Source: JAJXWB01 sp047971685 | Lineage (GTDB): Bacteria > Pseudomonadota > Alphaproteobacteria > Rhizobiales > Beijerinckiaceae | Direction: 5' to 3' | NCBI GenBank assembly: GCA_047971685.1 | Contig: JBKDZW010000169.1 | Span: 1 to 6,200, forward strand | Length of the DNA: 6,200 bases | Shown here: positions 5,105 to 6,200 of the stretch, piece after piece | How the letters are laid out: the number at the start of each line of letters is the position of its first letter | Position numbering within the stretch: position 1 is the first letter of the stretch | Position numbers and translations under genes: made by a program | The notes under the pieces: model-generated | The model's input: the letters and a program-made list of their open reading frames with translations, nothing else | Told to the model about the DNA's origin: nothing | The model's database searches: none

Positions 5105-6200
5105 TCAGGCGGCAAGTTCCTTGGTCATGCCTCGGGCGAAAAGCGTCATCATCTCGCTTTCCGACACCGGCCGCGAGATCAGAAAGCCCTGCGCTTCGCC
5201 GCAACCGATCGACTTGAGAAAGGCAAGCTGCTCCTCGGTCTCCACGCCTTCGGCCGTCACTTCCAGCCTGAGTGCGCGCGCAAGCTGTACAACCGATACG
5301 ATGATCGCCGCGCAATCGGGATGATCGATGGCGTCGCGCGTAAATTCCTTGTCGATCTTCACCCGGTTGAGCGGCAGCTTGCGCAGATAATTGAGCGAGG
5401 CGTAGCCGGTTCCAAAATCGTCGAGCGCTATCTGGAATCCGGCATCCGACAATGCGCGCGCCGTATCGATTGCCGGATCGTCGCGCGTCATCAGCAGGGA
5501 TTCGGTGATTTCGATCTCAATTCTGTCGGGCGTGAGACCGAATTCCCCGACGATCTTCAGCATGTCCGCGGGCATGTCGGGATTGCGCAATTGCGCAATC
5601 GACGCATTGACCGAGATCGGCGCGCCCGGCGGCATAGCGGCGGCCAGGCGACACGCGCCGCGCACGATCCACATGCCGAGTTCGTAGATAAGCCCCGTAC
5701 GTTCGGCCATCGGAATGAATTCGTCCGGCGCGATCGGGCCGCGCACGGGATGACGCCAGCGCGCCAGCGCCTCGCAGCCGACAATGCGCCCCGTCGCAAT
5801 CTGCACGATGGGTTGCAGGGCGATGTCGAGTTCGTTGCGCGCAATCGCGGCGCGAAGATCGGCCTCGAGCGTACGCCGTTCCTGCACGGCCTGCGCATGT
5901 TTCCCGTCGAAAAACCGGCTTGTTCCTCCGCCGGCGAACTTCGCCTGATAGAGCGCATTGTCGGCTTTTTCGATCAGGCCCTTTGCGTCCAGTCCATCGG
6001 CGGGCGCAAGCGCAATGCCGATGCTGAGCGTTATTTTCTGCGAAAGGCCGGCCGCGCTGAAAGGATCCTCGAAAGCGCGCGACAGACGTTCGATAAAGGT
6101 CATGACAGGAACGGGCCCACCGACGTCGATGAGCGCAACGGCGAACCTGTCTCCGCCGAGGCGCGCCACGAAGTCGGTCTTGCGGACGGCGCCTTCGAGA
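5105..6200 (-). CDS. GGDEF-EAL cyclic-di-GMP protein, C-terminal part (5' end off the right edge)
   Basis: The last ~365 residues of a cyclic-di-GMP signalling protein; the reading frame is open to the window edge, so the start and any sensor domain are missing. The GGDEF domain enters at LEGAVRKTDFVARLGGDRF. Its signature is degenerate (GGDRF, 6157-6143, Arg for the usual Glu), while an RxxD product-inhibition site (RKTD, 6184-6173) lies exactly five residues upstream. The EAL domain is complete and keeps the phosphodiesterase residues: E of CEALARW (about 5773), N of SVNASIAQLR (about 5608), E of EITES, DDFGTGYASLNYLR (5422 onward), K of VKIDKEF (about 5359), E of TAEGVETEEQ (about 5248) and Q of GEAQGFLISRPV (about 5191). 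It therefore probably hydrolyses c-di-GMP to pGpG, with the GGDEF half inactive or regulatory. Stop TGA at 5107-5105. A GTG at 6169 is an internal valine, not a start. Confidence 0.95.
   Translation of the reverse strand, partial: LEGAVRKTDFVARLGGDRFAVALIDVGGPVPVMTFIERLSRAFEDPFSAAGLSQKITLSIGIALAPADGLDAKGLIEKADNALYQAKFAGGGTSRFFDGKHAQAVQERRTLEADLRAAIARNELDIALQPIVQIATGRIVGCEALARWRHPVRGPIAPDEFIPMAERTGLIYELGMWIVRGACRLAAAMPPGAPISVNASIAQLRNPDMPADMLKIVGEFGLTPDRIEIEITESLLMTRDDPAIDTARALSDAGFQIALDDFGTGYASLNYLRKLPLNRVKIDKEFTRDAIDHPDCAAIIVSVVQLARALRLEVTAEGVETEEQLAFLKSIGCGEAQGFLISRPVSESEMMTLFARGMTKELAA

Noticed and set aside
1..6200. CRISPR array, tRNA, IS element or phage/defence genes
   Set aside because: Looked for regularly spaced repeats, cloverleaf-like hairpins, terminal inverted repeats with a transposase, and known defence motifs. 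None were seen.

Overview
The window is GC-rich, densely coding bacterial DNA. The N-terminus of dihydroxy-acid dehydratase (reading PAYRSRTTTHGRNMAGARG) and the general gene style suggest an alphaproteobacterium, probably of the Hyphomicrobiales (Rhizobiales). That placement is an inference from remembered family resemblance, not from a search. Six protein-coding genes or gene parts are well supported. Four have recognisable families (plus the partial ilvD), and one is a small protein I do not recognise. No tRNA, rRNA, IS element, integrase or CRISPR array was seen.

Layout, left to right. (1) Positions 1-722, minus strand: the 5' part of ilvD, which runs off the left edge. (2) 723-1004: a 282-bp intergenic region containing a perfect 20-bp tandem duplication (786-825), plausibly part of a regulatory region for ilvD and/or the next gene. 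(3) 1005-1205, plus: a 66-aa unrecognised cytosolic protein with a strong ribosome binding site, followed by a good intrinsic terminator. (4) 1372-1899, plus: an L-2-amino-thiazoline-4-carboxylate (ATC) hydrolase-family protein. (5) 1927-2367, minus: a PaaI-like hotdog thioesterase, convergent with the previous gene across 27 bp that hold a hairpin. (6) 2519-4159, plus: an amidohydrolase of the YtcJ-like amidohydrolase-3 group with its metal ligands in place. (7) 4173-5081, plus: a CobW/COG0523 GTPase starting 13 bp after the amidohydrolase stop. (8) 5105-6200, minus: the C-terminal part of a GGDEF-EAL cyclic-di-GMP protein, which runs off the right edge.

How the genes may work together. ilvD is housekeeping branched-chain amino-acid synthesis. 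The most suggestive unit is the amidohydrolase plus the COG0523 GTPase: a predicted metal-dependent hydrolase directly followed by a member of a family of metal-delivery GTPases, in a spacing typical of one transcript. I infer that the GTPase may serve the hydrolase. The thioesterase is divergent from that pair over about 150 bp and could share its control region. The GGDEF-EAL protein keeps the residues of an active EAL phosphodiesterase, but its GGDEF motif is degenerate (GGDRF) with an intact RxxD site, so it is predicted to break down c-di-GMP rather than make it. I found no convincing evidence for a wholly new system such as a defence island, reverse transcriptase or novel RNA; the findings are modest, local ones.
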